A DNA stretch of 12,719 nt, taken from a bacterium. GTDB lineage: Bacteria > Patescibacteriota > Minisyncoccia > Phycocordibacterales > Phycocordibacteraceae. A program made the position numbers and the translations under genes. The stretch is taken from positions 1 through 12,719 of the forward strand of contig JAKAMJ010000011.1 in assembly GCA_021812955.1 (NCBI GenBank), written 5' to 3'. Positions 1-6,898 of the stretch are shown here, one piece after another; position 1 is the stretch's first letter, and each line of letters begins with the position of its first letter. The notes under the pieces are model-generated. The model was not told the origin of the DNA and did not search any database. It saw only the letters and a program-made list of their open reading frames with translations.

Positions 1-1
1 G

Positions 2-1558
2 GACGAGGAGGGCCTCGCCGGCATCGACTACACGCTCCCGAACACCAAGTTCCTCGAGAAGAACAAGGACCGCGTAGCGGGCGTCGTCATCACGCACGGC
101 CACCTCGACCACATCGGCGGCATCCCATTCCTCCTCCCGCGCTTCGGCACGCCGCCCGTCTATACGCGCAGCGTGACCGCGATCATGATCCGGAAGCGTC
201 AGGAAGAATATCCGGACATCCCGAAACCCGAGCTCATCGAGGTAGAGGTCGGGCAGACGGTCACGATAGGCAAGACGCGGGTCAAGTTCTTCCCCGTCAC
301 GCACTCGATCCCTGATTCTATGGGCGTATCGATCGAGACCCCGCAAGGGAACGTAGTCGTCTCGGGCGACTTGAAGCTCGAACACGAGGACGGCGTCCCG
401 TCCGCGAAGGAACAGAAGACGTGGGGCGACCTCGGCAAGGACCACAACATATTCCTCATCGCCGACTCTACGAACGCCGAGCGGGAAGGATTCTCGATAC
501 CTGAAAGCCGCGTGCTCCTCACGCTCGAAGACATCGTGAAGACCGTGAAAGGCCGGCTCATCATCGGCACCTTCGCGTCGCAGTTCGAGCGCATGGTCAA
601 TATCATCCAGTTCGCCGAGAAATACGGCAAGAAGGTTGTCACGGTCGGCCGTTCGATCCGCACGAACATCGAGATCGCCGAGAAAGCGGGGCTCCTCAAG
701 ATGGCGAAGGACACGATCATCCCGGAACAGGCGCTCGCCGACTACCCGCCGGACAAGATACTCATACTCTCGACCGGCGCCCAGGGCGAGGAGTTCGCCG
801 GCCTCATGCGGATAGCGACCGGCCAGCACAAGTACGTCCGTTTCACCGAGCGCGACACGATCGTCCTATCCTCCTCCGTCATCCCAGGCAACGAGATCTC
901 GGTACAGAAGCTCAAGGACAACCTCTATCGCCACAACGTGACGATCATCCACTACCGCTCGTCTGACGTGCACTCGACCGGGCACGGCAACACGGGCGAG
1001 CTGGTATGGATCAATCAGCAAGTGCATCCTACGTTCTTCATGCCAGGCTACGGCTACCGCTCGATGACCACCTGCCACGCGCGCGCCGTCGAGGCAGCAG
1101 GGTTTCCGCGCGAGAACATCGTCTTGGCAGACAACGGCATGGTGATAGACATCGTAGACGGCAAGGAGATGATCTTGCACAAGCAGAGAGTGCCCTCCGC
1201 GCCGCTCGTAGTGGACGGCTTCACGATCGGCGACCTGCAGGAAGTGGTCGTACGCGACCGCCAAGCGCTAGCCAAGGACGGCATGTTCGTGATCATCGCC
1301 TCGGTGAACCTGAAGACCGGTAAGCTGCGCAAGTCGCCAGACATAATCTCCCGCGGTTTCGTGTACCTGCGCGAGAGCCAGCCGCTCTTGAACGAAGCCC
1401 GCATCCTCATCAAGAAGAGCATCGAGGACTCGACCAAGGGCATGAACCCGATCGACCTCGACTACGTCAAGAACAACCTCACGGATGTCATGGCCGGGTT
1501 CCTCTTCACCCGTACCAACAAAGCCCCGATGGTCATCCCGGTGCTCATAGGAATGTAA
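2..1558 (+). CDS. rnj: Ribonuclease J, N-terminus cut off by the window edge
   Basis: A metallo-beta-lactamase/beta-CASP ribonuclease that, by family, acts as a 5'-3' exonuclease and endonuclease in mRNA decay and rRNA maturation. The frame is open from base 2, giving 518 visible residues against about 555 in typical RNase J, so only the N-terminal beta-strands are missing. Numbering from base 2, the motif HGHLDH is at residues 32-37, followed by THSIPDS (motif 3), SGDLKLE (motif 4 Asp), the beta-CASP motif A in ADSTNAE, and motif B in VHSTGHGN. Motif C, normally P-x-H-G-E, reads PGYGYRSM, so the conserved metal-binding His is Tyr (codon 1049-1051). The C-terminal domain runs to TAA 1556-1558. 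Two hairpins follow, so the transcript probably ends there. The family call is firm; the symbol covers rnj/rnjA-type genes. Confidence 0.93.
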   Translation, partial: DEEGLAGIDYTLPNTKFLEKNKDRVAGVVITHGHLDHIGGIPFLLPRFGTPPVYTRSVTAIMIRKRQEEYPDIPKPELIEVEVGQTVTIGKTRVKFFPVTHSIPDSMGVSIETPQGNVVVSGDLKLEHEDGVPSAKEQKTWGDLGKDHNIFLIADSTNAEREGFSIPESRVLLTLEDIVKTVKGRLIIGTFASQFERMVNIIQFAEKYGKKVVTVGRSIRTNIEIAEKAGLLKMAKDTIIPEQALADYPPDKILILSTGAQGEEFAGLMRIATGQHKYVRFTERDTIVLSSSVIPGNEISVQKLKDNLYRHNVTIIHYRSSDVHSTGHGNTGELVWINQQVHPTFFMPGYGYRSMTTCHARAVEAAGFPRENIVLADNGMVIDIVDGKEMILHKQRVPSAPLVVDGFTIGDLQEVVVRDRQALAKDGMFVIIASVNLKTGKLRKSPDIISRGFVYLRESQPLLNEARILIKKSIEDSTKGMNPIDLDYVKNNLTDVMAGFLFTRTNKAPMVIPVLIGM

Positions 1559-1573
1559 GCTCGCAGAGTCAGA

Positions 1574-1598
1574 ATGTAGGGTTTCGTAAATCCTACAT
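1574..1598. repeat. Stem-loop just downstream of RNase J
   Basis: ATGTAGGGTTT (1574-1584) pairs with AAATCCTACAT (1588-1598), 11 bp with one G-T wobble in one reading and a 3-nt loop. It sits 15 nt after the RNase J stop and directly before a stronger GC-rich hairpin. It may protect the mRNA 3' end or help termination. Its form resembles the palindrome at 2807-2845, so a dispersed palindromic repeat is possible but cannot be shown from one window. Confidence 0.6.
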
Positions 1599-1635
1599 AA
1601 ACCACGCGCGGCGCCTTCGGCGCCGCGGTTGGTTT
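1599..1635 (+). terminator. Probable intrinsic terminator of RNase J
   Basis: A perfect 9-bp stem, CGCGGCGCC (1607-1615) with GGCGCCGCG (1619-1627) around a TTC loop, is extended by AAACCA/TGGTTT (1599-1604/1630-1635) beyond a 2x2 internal loop. The A/T outer stem gives a modest U-rich exit. The same 15-nt core recurs in the terminator at 8056-8098. The MFS promoter starts 7 nt further on. Confidence 0.7.
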
Positions 1636-1641
1636 CCTTCA

Positions 1642-1650
1642 TGCTATACT
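1642..1650 (+). promoter_or_regulatory. TGn -10 promoter of the MFS gene
   Basis: TGCTATACT is a TGn element joined to a near-consensus -10 box (TATACT, 1645-1650). Seven bases separate it from ATG 1658, so the predicted start of transcription falls on or beside the start codon. No -35 match is seen at 17-nt spacing, in keeping with TGn-dependent promoters. Confidence 0.65.
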
Positions 1651-1657
1651 CGCGGGA

Positions 1658-2812
1658 ATGTACGCGCGGAACGCCCTCACCATCGGCAACTTTTTCGTCG
1701 CCGTCTCTTCTACGCTGGTAAGCTACACGCTGCTTTCTTATCTCTCTACGTTCATTTCTTCCGGAGACCTGGGCGTCGCCATCGCTTCCGGAGGCGTGCT
1801 GTCCGTCGTTGCGTTCTTGTTCATGCCGCGGCTCGTCGCGCGACACGGCCCGCAGCAGCTCGCGCTCTTCATGACGGTGATCGAGATAATCATGCTCTTC
1901 GCCGCAGCCGTGGCACCCCGCACTCTAGCAAGCGCAGCGCTCATCATATTCGTACTCGCGCTCCAGCCGGTCGTATTCTACCAGCTCGACCTCCTTCTCG
2001 AAGCGACCGTCAGCAACGAGAACACGACTGGGCGCGTCCGCACGTTCTTCCTGACGGGCGGCAACGTCGGATCGCTCGTCGCGCCGCTCATAATCGGGAC
2101 TCTTCTCTCCGGCGGCGAGTACTACACGTTCGTGTTCGCGGCGGCCGGCGCGGCGCTCATGCCGTTCATAGTGCTGCTTGCGTTACGCCGCCTCCCCCAA
2201 GGCGAGACCCAAGGGCCTTCACCGGTCCGCGACACTCTCCGGCGCATCGCGAGAGATCGGGACCTCGCAGCCGTCACGGTCGGGCACTTCATCCTCTACG
2301 CCTTCTACATCTGGGCGCCGCTCTACGTCCCCGTCTATCTGCATGCGGAACTGCACATCCCCTGGGCGACGCTCGGCTGGATGTTCTCGATAATGCTCCT
2401 GCCCTACCTTGTTATCGAATATCCGGCCGGGTGGGTCGCGGATCGCATCCTCGGAGACAAAGAGATGATGCTCGCCGGGTTCGTGATCGCCGGAGGAGCG
2501 CTCGCGGCAGTCGGACTGCTTACCAAAGCGACCGCACTCTGGCTCATCCTGGCGGTGCTCGTCTCGACGCGCGTCGGCGCGGCGTTCGTCGAGAGCATGA
2601 CCGAAGGGCATTTCTTCAGGCGCGTATCCGAGAAAGACATCGTCTCCGTGAGCGTGTTTCGCGGCGTGTGGCCGCTAGCTGACGCGCTCGCGCCGCTCGC
2701 AGGCGGCGCGATACTCGCGTTCGGCAGCTACCAGTCCTTCTTCTTCCTGACCGGAGGGTTCGTGCTCGTGACCGGGGTGATATCCACCCTGCTCGTCCGG
2801 GATTTCCGCTAA
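1658..2812 (+). CDS. Major facilitator superfamily (MFS) transporter
   Basis: A 384-residue integral membrane protein with about 11-12 hydrophobic segments across its length, fitting the MFS fold of two six-helix halves. The central cytoplasmic loop lies near residues 185-205 (basic, with RRIARDRD). A helix-loop motif EYPAGWVADR, resembling the MFS loop signature (G-x-x-x-D-R), occurs in the second half near residue 255. The substrate cannot be told from the sequence; members of this outline export drugs or small metabolites. ATG 1658 is placed 7 nt after a strong -10 box, so translation is probably leaderless. The stop TAA (2810-2812) lies inside the convergent inverted repeat shared with endonuclease III. 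Confidence 0.85.
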   Translation: MYARNALTIGNFFVAVSSTLVSYTLLSYLSTFISSGDLGVAIASGGVLSVVAFLFMPRLVARHGPQQLALFMTVIEIIMLFAAAVAPRTLASAALIIFVLALQPVVFYQLDLLLEATVSNENTTGRVRTFFLTGGNVGSLVAPLIIGTLLSGGEYYTFVFAAAGAALMPFIVLLALRRLPQGETQGPSPVRDTLRRIARDRDLAAVTVGHFILYAFYIWAPLYVPVYLHAELHIPWATLGWMFSIMLLPYLVIEYPAGWVADRILGDKEMMLAGFVIAGGALAAVGLLTKATALWLILAVLVSTRVGAAFVESMTEGHFFRRVSEKDIVSVSVFRGVWPLADALAPLAGGAILAFGSYQSFFFLTGGFVLVTGVISTLLVRDFR

Positions 2813-2845
2813 TATGTGGGACGTTGCACGTCCCACATATTAGCG
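2807..2845. terminator. Bidirectional inverted repeat holding both stop codons
   Basis: A perfect 18-bp inverted repeat (2807-2824 with 2828-2845) around the 3-nt loop TGC. The MFS stop TAA (2810-2812) lies in the left arm and the endonuclease III stop TAA (minus strand, 2842-2840) lies in the right arm. Either transcript would form the same hairpin, but neither exit has a strong U-run, so end protection or factor-assisted termination is as likely as classic intrinsic termination. Confidence 0.75.
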
Positions 2846-3556
2846 CGGAAGCGAGTAGACGCAGCCTTTCGCCTTCAGCCAGCGGTTAGCAGCTTCGGGC
2901 CAGATGCGGGTGAGCGGGTGATCGGCACAGGAGTGCGGACGGGCCGAACAGACATAGCGTCCGTAGAGGACGAGGCCGTTGTTCACGTACTTCCAATCTC
3001 GCTTCGGCACGAGCGCTTCCAAATCTTTTGAGATTTTCGTCGGGTCCGCGTTATCGGTGAGGTCGAAGCGGAGCGCGAAACGCTTGACGTGCGTGTCGGT
3101 GGCTATACCTTCCCAGATGTCAAAGAGTTCGCCCAAGACGACGTGCGCCGTCTTGTAGCCGATACCGGGGAGCGCGACGAGCGCGGCTTCAGAACGCGGC
3201 ACGGCTCCGCCGTGCCGCGCTTGTATCTCCTTCGCCGCGGCGATGATGTTCTTCGCTTTGTTATTGAAAAACGGAATCGAAGAAATCTCTTTCGCGAAGG
3301 TCGCCGGGTCTGCTTCGGCAAAGTCTTCCGCTGTCTTATATTTCTTGAAAAGCGTCGCCGTACACTCGTTCACCCGTCTGTCGGTGCACTGCGCCGAGAG
3401 AATGACCGAGACCACGAACTGGAACAGCGTGCGGTACGCGAGCTCGCTTTTGGGTGCGGGATAGGCTTTCTTCAGATACGCGACCATCTTTCGCGCGCGC
3501 TCCCTGCGAGCTTCAAAGGCAGTGCCGCCCGGGCAGCTTTTGCGAACGTCCGTCAT
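2840..3556 (-). CDS. nth: Endonuclease III (base-excision repair) with a degenerate Fe-S site
   Basis: A 238-residue HhH-GPD DNA glycosylase/AP lyase, which removes oxidised pyrimidines and nicks abasic sites. The substrate-pocket motif SAQCTDRRVN lies at residues 54-63, the helix-hairpin-helix LPGIGYK at 129-135 with catalytic Lys135, and ATDTHVKR carries catalytic Asp154. The [4Fe-4S] loop should read C-x6-C-x2-C-x5-C. Here Cys203 and Cys210 are kept, but the third position is His213 and the fourth Trp219. The chosen start ATG 3556-3554 overlaps the upstream stop TGA as ATGA. A longer frame upstream (to 3697) runs antiframe through the neighbour and is rejected; Met24 is an alternative start. 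Last gene of the operon after the bactofilin-like protein; the hairpin at 2807-2845 ends it. Confidence 0.92.
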   Translation of the reverse strand: MTDVRKSCPGGTAFEARRERARKMVAYLKKAYPAPKSELAYRTLFQFVVSVILSAQCTDRRVNECTATLFKKYKTAEDFAEADPATFAKEISSIPFFNNKAKNIIAAAKEIQARHGGAVPRSEAALVALPGIGYKTAHVVLGELFDIWEGIATDTHVKRFALRFDLTDNADPTKISKDLEALVPKRDWKYVNNGLVLYGRYVCSARPHSCADHPLTRIWPEAANRWLKAKGCVYSLPR

Positions 3557-4722
3557 GCCGGGAAAGCAAACCGATAGAACGCTCGGAGCAGGACCCCGCC
3601 CGAGAAGATCGCCGCCAATACGGCCGCCGGGAACCCGACGACCGGCACGAGCGACGCGAGCGCGACCGCCGCCATGCCGGCCGCGCCCTCCTGCCACGAC
3701 ACCCGCTCGCGCCGGAGCAGCTTCCGTGCAAGCATGCCGCCGCAGAGTATCCCCGCATACGCGACGGCGAGCACCGCAAGGAGCGCGTACGACACGGCCA
3801 GGAGGAACGCGAGGCCTATCCCGACGAATGTCAGCAGGAGCAACGCTATGACGAACGGCGTGGCGACCAGGATCGCGAAACCGAGAAGCACCGCCAGGAA
3901 CAGGTCGCGCGGCCTGCTTCCTGCCAGGTCCGCGACGAGCGTCTCCGCAAATCTCGGGAACAAGCCCGCGAGCAATCCGGCAAGGATGATCGCCCCGATC
4001 ACCCGTGCCACCATGAAGAATCCGATGCTCATGAACGCGAGCGCGCGCGACGTGCCGATATCCGGCAGATAAGAAGCGTTCGTGTACGCCACGCCGCCGG
4101 CGATCTTCGCCGAATCAGGAATCGTCGCTATATCCGGAGCTTCATATGAAAACTTGCCCCGGATGACCGTGCCGGGCGCCAAAGTGACACGGCTTCCGGC
4201 TACGACCGTCACGTCTTTCGCAAAGTCCCCGGCAAGGGAGGCCGTGTCGCCATAGACAGTTACCGGCCCAGACGCGCCGCCGTCGAGCACTACGTTCCGC
4301 GCGACGACGAACACGCTCCCGCCCGCCCTGCCGGAATCATGCACGGACGCACCGACCGCTATAAGGTCGCCGCCGACCGGCTTACTGATTTCTACCGCAC
4401 CTCCGATGCAGCGCATGTCGCCCCCGACAGCCGCACGCGAACGCACCGAACCGGCGAATATGAGACTATCGCCCGCCACCGGCGCTGCGGTAATGACTGA
4501 CCCTCCGAGCACGGACAAGTCGCCTGCGACCGGTGCCGTTACGACTACGGTCGCGCCCGCCGCATACGCGTTTCCGGGCGACGAGCTAGCCGCCACAAGC
4601 GATTGCGCGGCTTTGAATGATGCCGCCGGAACAGCGCTCGCGGCCCATGCATCCGCCGGAAAGGCCAGAGCGAGAAGCGCGACGAGCGAGAGGAGCGGTG
4701 CTCGCGTCATAGGAATAATCAC
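3553..4722 (-). CDS. Bactofilin/polymer-forming-like membrane protein
   Basis: A 389-residue protein in three parts. A signal peptide covers roughly residues 1-27 (hydrophobic core LLSLVALLALAF, possible cleavage after AWA). Residues of about 50-200 are short Gly/Asp/Val-rich repeats (AGDLSVLGGS, GGDMRCIGGAV, GGDLIAVGAS), the right-handed beta-helix pattern of bactofilin-like polymer-forming domains. From about residue 225 there are four to five membrane segments. The topology puts the beta-helix outside the membrane. The function is unknown; a scaffold or envelope organiser is inference. The start used is GTG 4722, overlapping the VKOR stop as GTGA; ATG 4710, giving MTRAPLL, is an equally sound alternative. 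The end overlaps nth by ATGA, so the genes are translationally coupled. Confidence 0.75.
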   Translation of the reverse strand: MIIPMTRAPLLSLVALLALAFPADAWAASAVPAASFKAAQSLVAASSSPGNAYAAGATVVVTAPVAGDLSVLGGSVITAAPVAGDSLIFAGSVRSRAAVGGDMRCIGGAVEISKPVGGDLIAVGASVHDSGRAGGSVFVVARNVVLDGGASGPVTVYGDTASLAGDFAKDVTVVAGSRVTLAPGTVIRGKFSYEAPDIATIPDSAKIAGGVAYTNASYLPDIGTSRALAFMSIGFFMVARVIGAIILAGLLAGLFPRFAETLVADLAGSRPRDLFLAVLLGFAILVATPFVIALLLLTFVGIGLAFLLAVSYALLAVLAVAYAGILCGGMLARKLLRRERVSWQEGAAGMAAVALASLVPVVGFPAAVLAAIFSGGVLLRAFYRFAFPA

Positions 4723-5192
4723 GCCGTCGGCGGCATCGGCAGGAACGGAGCCTGCTGGCGTCGCTTACGCACTACGCGGATCGGCTCCATAAGGCTCGCG
4801 CAGACGAGCACGAGGAGAGCGATCCCGGCGGAAACCGAACAGTAGATGCAGAATGCCCCGATGAAATACACCTGCACGACGGTGAAGTATAGCGACGCGG
4901 CAACGCCGGCGAGCGCGACGCCTTGCAGCACGCGGCGCAACAGCCGATCGAAGAGGATTAGCTCGAGCGCCGCGAGCACGAACACGACACCGTAGAAGAA
5001 GACGCCATATTCGGCGACCGGGACGCCGAACAGTCTTGCGTACGGACTGCTCGCGACCGTGTTGCAGCCGCTCAAATTCTGCGCCGTGCACAGGAGCGGC
5101 GCTCCTTGCAGCTCGTTCTTGGCTATGTACGCGGAATCCGCGATCCCGCAGAACGAGAGCGCCAGGATGATCACAGCCGCGAGCCTTTTCAT
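4719..5192 (-). CDS. Vitamin K epoxide reductase (VKOR) family membrane protein
   Basis: A 157-residue polytopic membrane protein of the bacterial VKOR family, which replaces DsbB in many bacteria: it oxidises a periplasmic/extracytoplasmic thioredoxin-like partner and passes electrons to quinone. All four family cysteines are present: Cys35 and Cys43 in the extracytoplasmic loop, and the C-I-Y-C redox centre at 115-118, with about four or five hydrophobic segments. There is no fused thioredoxin domain and no DsbA-like gene in the window, so the partner must be encoded elsewhere. ATG 5192 lies exactly 7 nt downstream of a TATCCT box. First gene of the operon with the bactofilin-like protein and nth. 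The envelope protein behind it is a possible but unproven link to disulfide formation. Confidence 0.88.
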   Translation of the reverse strand: MKRLAAVIILALSFCGIADSAYIAKNELQGAPLLCTAQNLSGCNTVASSPYARLFGVPVAEYGVFFYGVVFVLAALELILFDRLLRRVLQGVALAGVAASLYFTVVQVYFIGAFCIYCSVSAGIALLVLVCASLMEPIRVVRKRRQQAPFLPMPPTA

Positions 5193-5199
5193 GCATGCA

Positions 5200-5228
5200 A
5201 GGATACGCGTTCCGCGTGCTCAGCGCAA
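5200..5228 (-). promoter_or_regulatory. Promoter of the VKOR operon
   Basis: On the minus strand TATCCT (5205-5200) lies 7 nt before ATG 5192, and TTGCGC (5228-5223) lies 17 nt upstream as a partial -35. The predicted transcript start is at the ATG. It shares a 93-bp divergent region with the dedA promoter. Confidence 0.5.
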
Positions 5229-5265
5229 CGGCGGCGCAACCACGCTCCAGCGCCGTGTCAAGGTG

Positions 5266-5274
5266 TGCTAGACT
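5266..5274 (+). promoter_or_regulatory. TGn -10 promoter of dedA
   Basis: TGCTAGACT carries a TGn element and a TAGACT box. The predicted transcription start near 5281 leaves about 5 nt before ATG 5286. This decides the start against the much longer open frame reaching back to 5106, which would run through the divergent VKOR promoter. Confidence 0.6.
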
Positions 5275-5285
5275 GGCATGGTCGC

Positions 5286-5897
5286 ATGCGCTTCTTCCAC
5301 CTCGTCTCCCATTTCATCGTCGGCTCTGCTGGCAGCGGCATAGCCCTATTTGGCGCGATACTCGTGAGCACCGTCCTCGTCGAGGACGCGACGGCGATCA
5401 TCGTCGGCATCCTCGCGGCCGACGGCATCGTCCCTATCCCGCTCGCGCTTGCCGCGCTGTATTCCGGCATAGTGTCGAGCGACCTCGGGCTGTACGGGCT
5501 CGGCTGGCTCGCGAGCACGCACGAAAGGCTAGCGCGATATGCCGACCACGAGCTGGCCGCGCCGTTCCGCGCCTGGCTTGAGACGCGCTACGTCCTCACC
5601 ATCTTCTTCGTGCGGTTCATACCGGGCGCGCGGCTCCCGACCTACACGTCAAGCGGCTTCTTCCGTTCGTCATTCTCCAAGTTCGTGCTCGTCGCGCTCA
5701 TCGCCGCCTCGGTCTGGACAACGGCGCTTTTCTCCGCTTCATTCTGGTTCGGCAACCTGACCGCGCACTGGCTCGGTCCCGTGCGCTGGGGCGTGGCGCT
5801 TGTCGCGCTCGTAGGACTGTTCATGCTCGGAAGGTTCAACGTGCGCTTATATCGGTCTAAAAAGCAGGAGCTCCGCCCAGGAAACGGCCCCCGCTGA
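5286..5897 (+). CDS. DedA/VTT-family membrane protein
   Basis: A 203-residue membrane protein of the DedA (SNARE-associated, VTT) family, whose members act as lipid scramblases/flippases or support membrane potential and undecaprenyl-phosphate recycling. The N-terminal half has the family's re-entrant region with the acidic pair VEDAT (residues of about 32-36). The signature F-V-R-F-I-P-G-A-R-L-P is near 113-123 and is followed by two C-terminal hydrophobic segments. A basic tail closes it. The frame is open further upstream (to 5106), but ATG 5286 fits the promoter and the family N-terminus. The stop TGA is 6 nt before the PLD nuclease, so the two are cotranscribed. Lipid substrate not determinable. 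Confidence 0.85.
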   Translation: MRFFHLVSHFIVGSAGSGIALFGAILVSTVLVEDATAIIVGILAADGIVPIPLALAALYSGIVSSDLGLYGLGWLASTHERLARYADHELAAPFRAWLETRYVLTIFFVRFIPGARLPTYTSSGFFRSSFSKFVLVALIAASVWTTALFSASFWFGNLTAHWLGPVRWGVALVALVGLFMLGRFNVRLYRSKKQELRPGNGPR

Positions 5898-5903
5898 ACG
5901 CCC

Positions 5904-6821
5904 ATGACGCGGAAACTGTCCCGTATCGCTGCTGCGCTCGCCCTCGCGTGTGCCGCATGCGCCGCGGGGTATTCGATCCGCGGAGAGGAAGTCCGCCAGA
6001 CGCCGCCCTTGAGCATCCCGGCCGAGACCGTCGCCGCGCCGGCTGCCGGCGCGGTCCGCGTCTTGTATTCCCTCGACCGGAAGCAGAATGACAAAGAGAT
6101 CATCGCGCTCATCGACGGCGCGAAGAACCGCATCTACTTCGCCATCTACACCTTCACGCTCTCAGACATCGCCGACGCGCTCGTCGCGGCCAAGAAGCGC
6201 GGCGTAGACGTACGCGGGCTCATGGACTCAGGCCAGAGCAGCGACAGCTACGGCGCGCCCATCACAGCGAAGCTGCTCGCGGCCGGCATCCCGCTCGAGG
6301 TCGAGAAGCACCCGACCGGCTCGGGCATAATGCACATCAAAATGATCGTGACAGACCAGGCCTACGCGCTCGGCAGCTACAACTGGACCAGCTCGGCCAC
6401 AACCATCAACGACGAAATTCTCGAAATAGGCACCGACCCGACCCTCCGGCAGACGTATGAAAATATTCTGAAAAAATTATTCGCGGCCTATCAAGGCTCA
6501 AACGCGACCGCTCACGCGGTCGCGCCCGTTTCTATCGGCACGATCCACTACACCGACGCGCCCGCGCACATCAGCGACACCGCCTCGGTGCAGGGCACCT
6601 TGGTCGAGGCCTACACCAGCAAAAGCGGCACGGTCTTCCTCGACTTCTGCCAGAGCTACAAAACCTGTCCGTTCTCTGGCGTCATATTCGCAGACGACGT
6701 AAAAGCCTTCGGCGGCCTCTCTTCACTCTCCGGCAAGCAAGTCACACTCACCGGCAAAATCACCTCCTACCAGGGCCAAGCCGAGATCGTCCTCACCGAC
6801 CCGTCCCAGCTCACCTATTGA
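5904..6821 (+). CDS. Secreted PLD-superfamily nuclease with C-terminal OB-like domain
   Basis: A 305-residue protein. Residues 1 to about 22 form a signal peptide (basic MTRK, then an Ala/Leu core with two Cys; a lipobox is not convincing). Residues of about 50-195 form one phospholipase D domain with a single HKD motif, HIKMIVTD, followed by GSYNWTSSA. One HKD per chain is the pattern of Nuc-type endonucleases, which dimerise to build the active site. Residues of about 210-305 look like a small beta-barrel, with Val-Gln-Gly-Thr-Leu-Val and Val-Thr-Leu-Thr-Gly-Lys strands and a Cys pair, resembling OB-fold nucleic-acid-binding modules. The likely role is cleavage of DNA outside the cytoplasm. 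It follows dedA by 6 nt with no Shine-Dalgarno motif. No terminator is evident after it. Confidence 0.82.
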   Translation: MTRKLSRIAAALALACAACAAGYSIRGEEVRQTPPLSIPAETVAAPAAGAVRVLYSLDRKQNDKEIIALIDGAKNRIYFAIYTFTLSDIADALVAAKKRGVDVRGLMDSGQSSDSYGAPITAKLLAAGIPLEVEKHPTGSGIMHIKMIVTDQAYALGSYNWTSSATTINDEILEIGTDPTLRQTYENILKKLFAAYQGSNATAHAVAPVSIGTIHYTDAPAHISDTASVQGTLVEAYTSKSGTVFLDFCQSYKTCPFSGVIFADDVKAFGGLSSLSGKQVTLTGKITSYQGQAEIVLTDPSQLTY

Positions 6822-6839
6822 CTAATTTAACCCATGATG

Positions 6840-6893
6840 CTATCTCTGCTCGACAATGTCGCCTATCTCCTTGCTGAGCTGCGCGCTGGTCAT
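6840..6893 (-). CDS. Possible micro-ORF or gene remnant, 17 aa
   Basis: On the minus strand ATG 6893 opens MTSAQLSKEIGDIVEQR then TAG. It lies 9 nt after a clear TGCTACAAT box. The peptide reads like the first residues of a coiled-coil protein type seen in related genomes, which suggests a truncated gene rather than a working micropeptide. An in-frame ATG at 6899 would add two residues. Speculative. Confidence 0.3.
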   Translation of the reverse strand: MTSAQLSKEIGDIVEQR

Positions 6894-6898
6894 ATGCA

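Noticed and set aside
3557..3697. N-terminal extension of endonuclease III
   Set aside because: Gly/Arg-rich translation from within the overlapping bactofilin-like gene; ATGA coupling at 3556 explains the start better.
3454..4149. 231-codon plus-strand open frame
   Set aside because: It lies antisense across the nth and bactofilin-like genes, is dominated by Arg/Glu low-complexity residues typical of GC-rich shadows, and has no promoter or family motif.
5106..5285. Longer DedA start at 5106
   Set aside because: It would run through the divergent VKOR gene start and the dedA promoter, and the extra residues are charged, unlike a DedA N-terminus.
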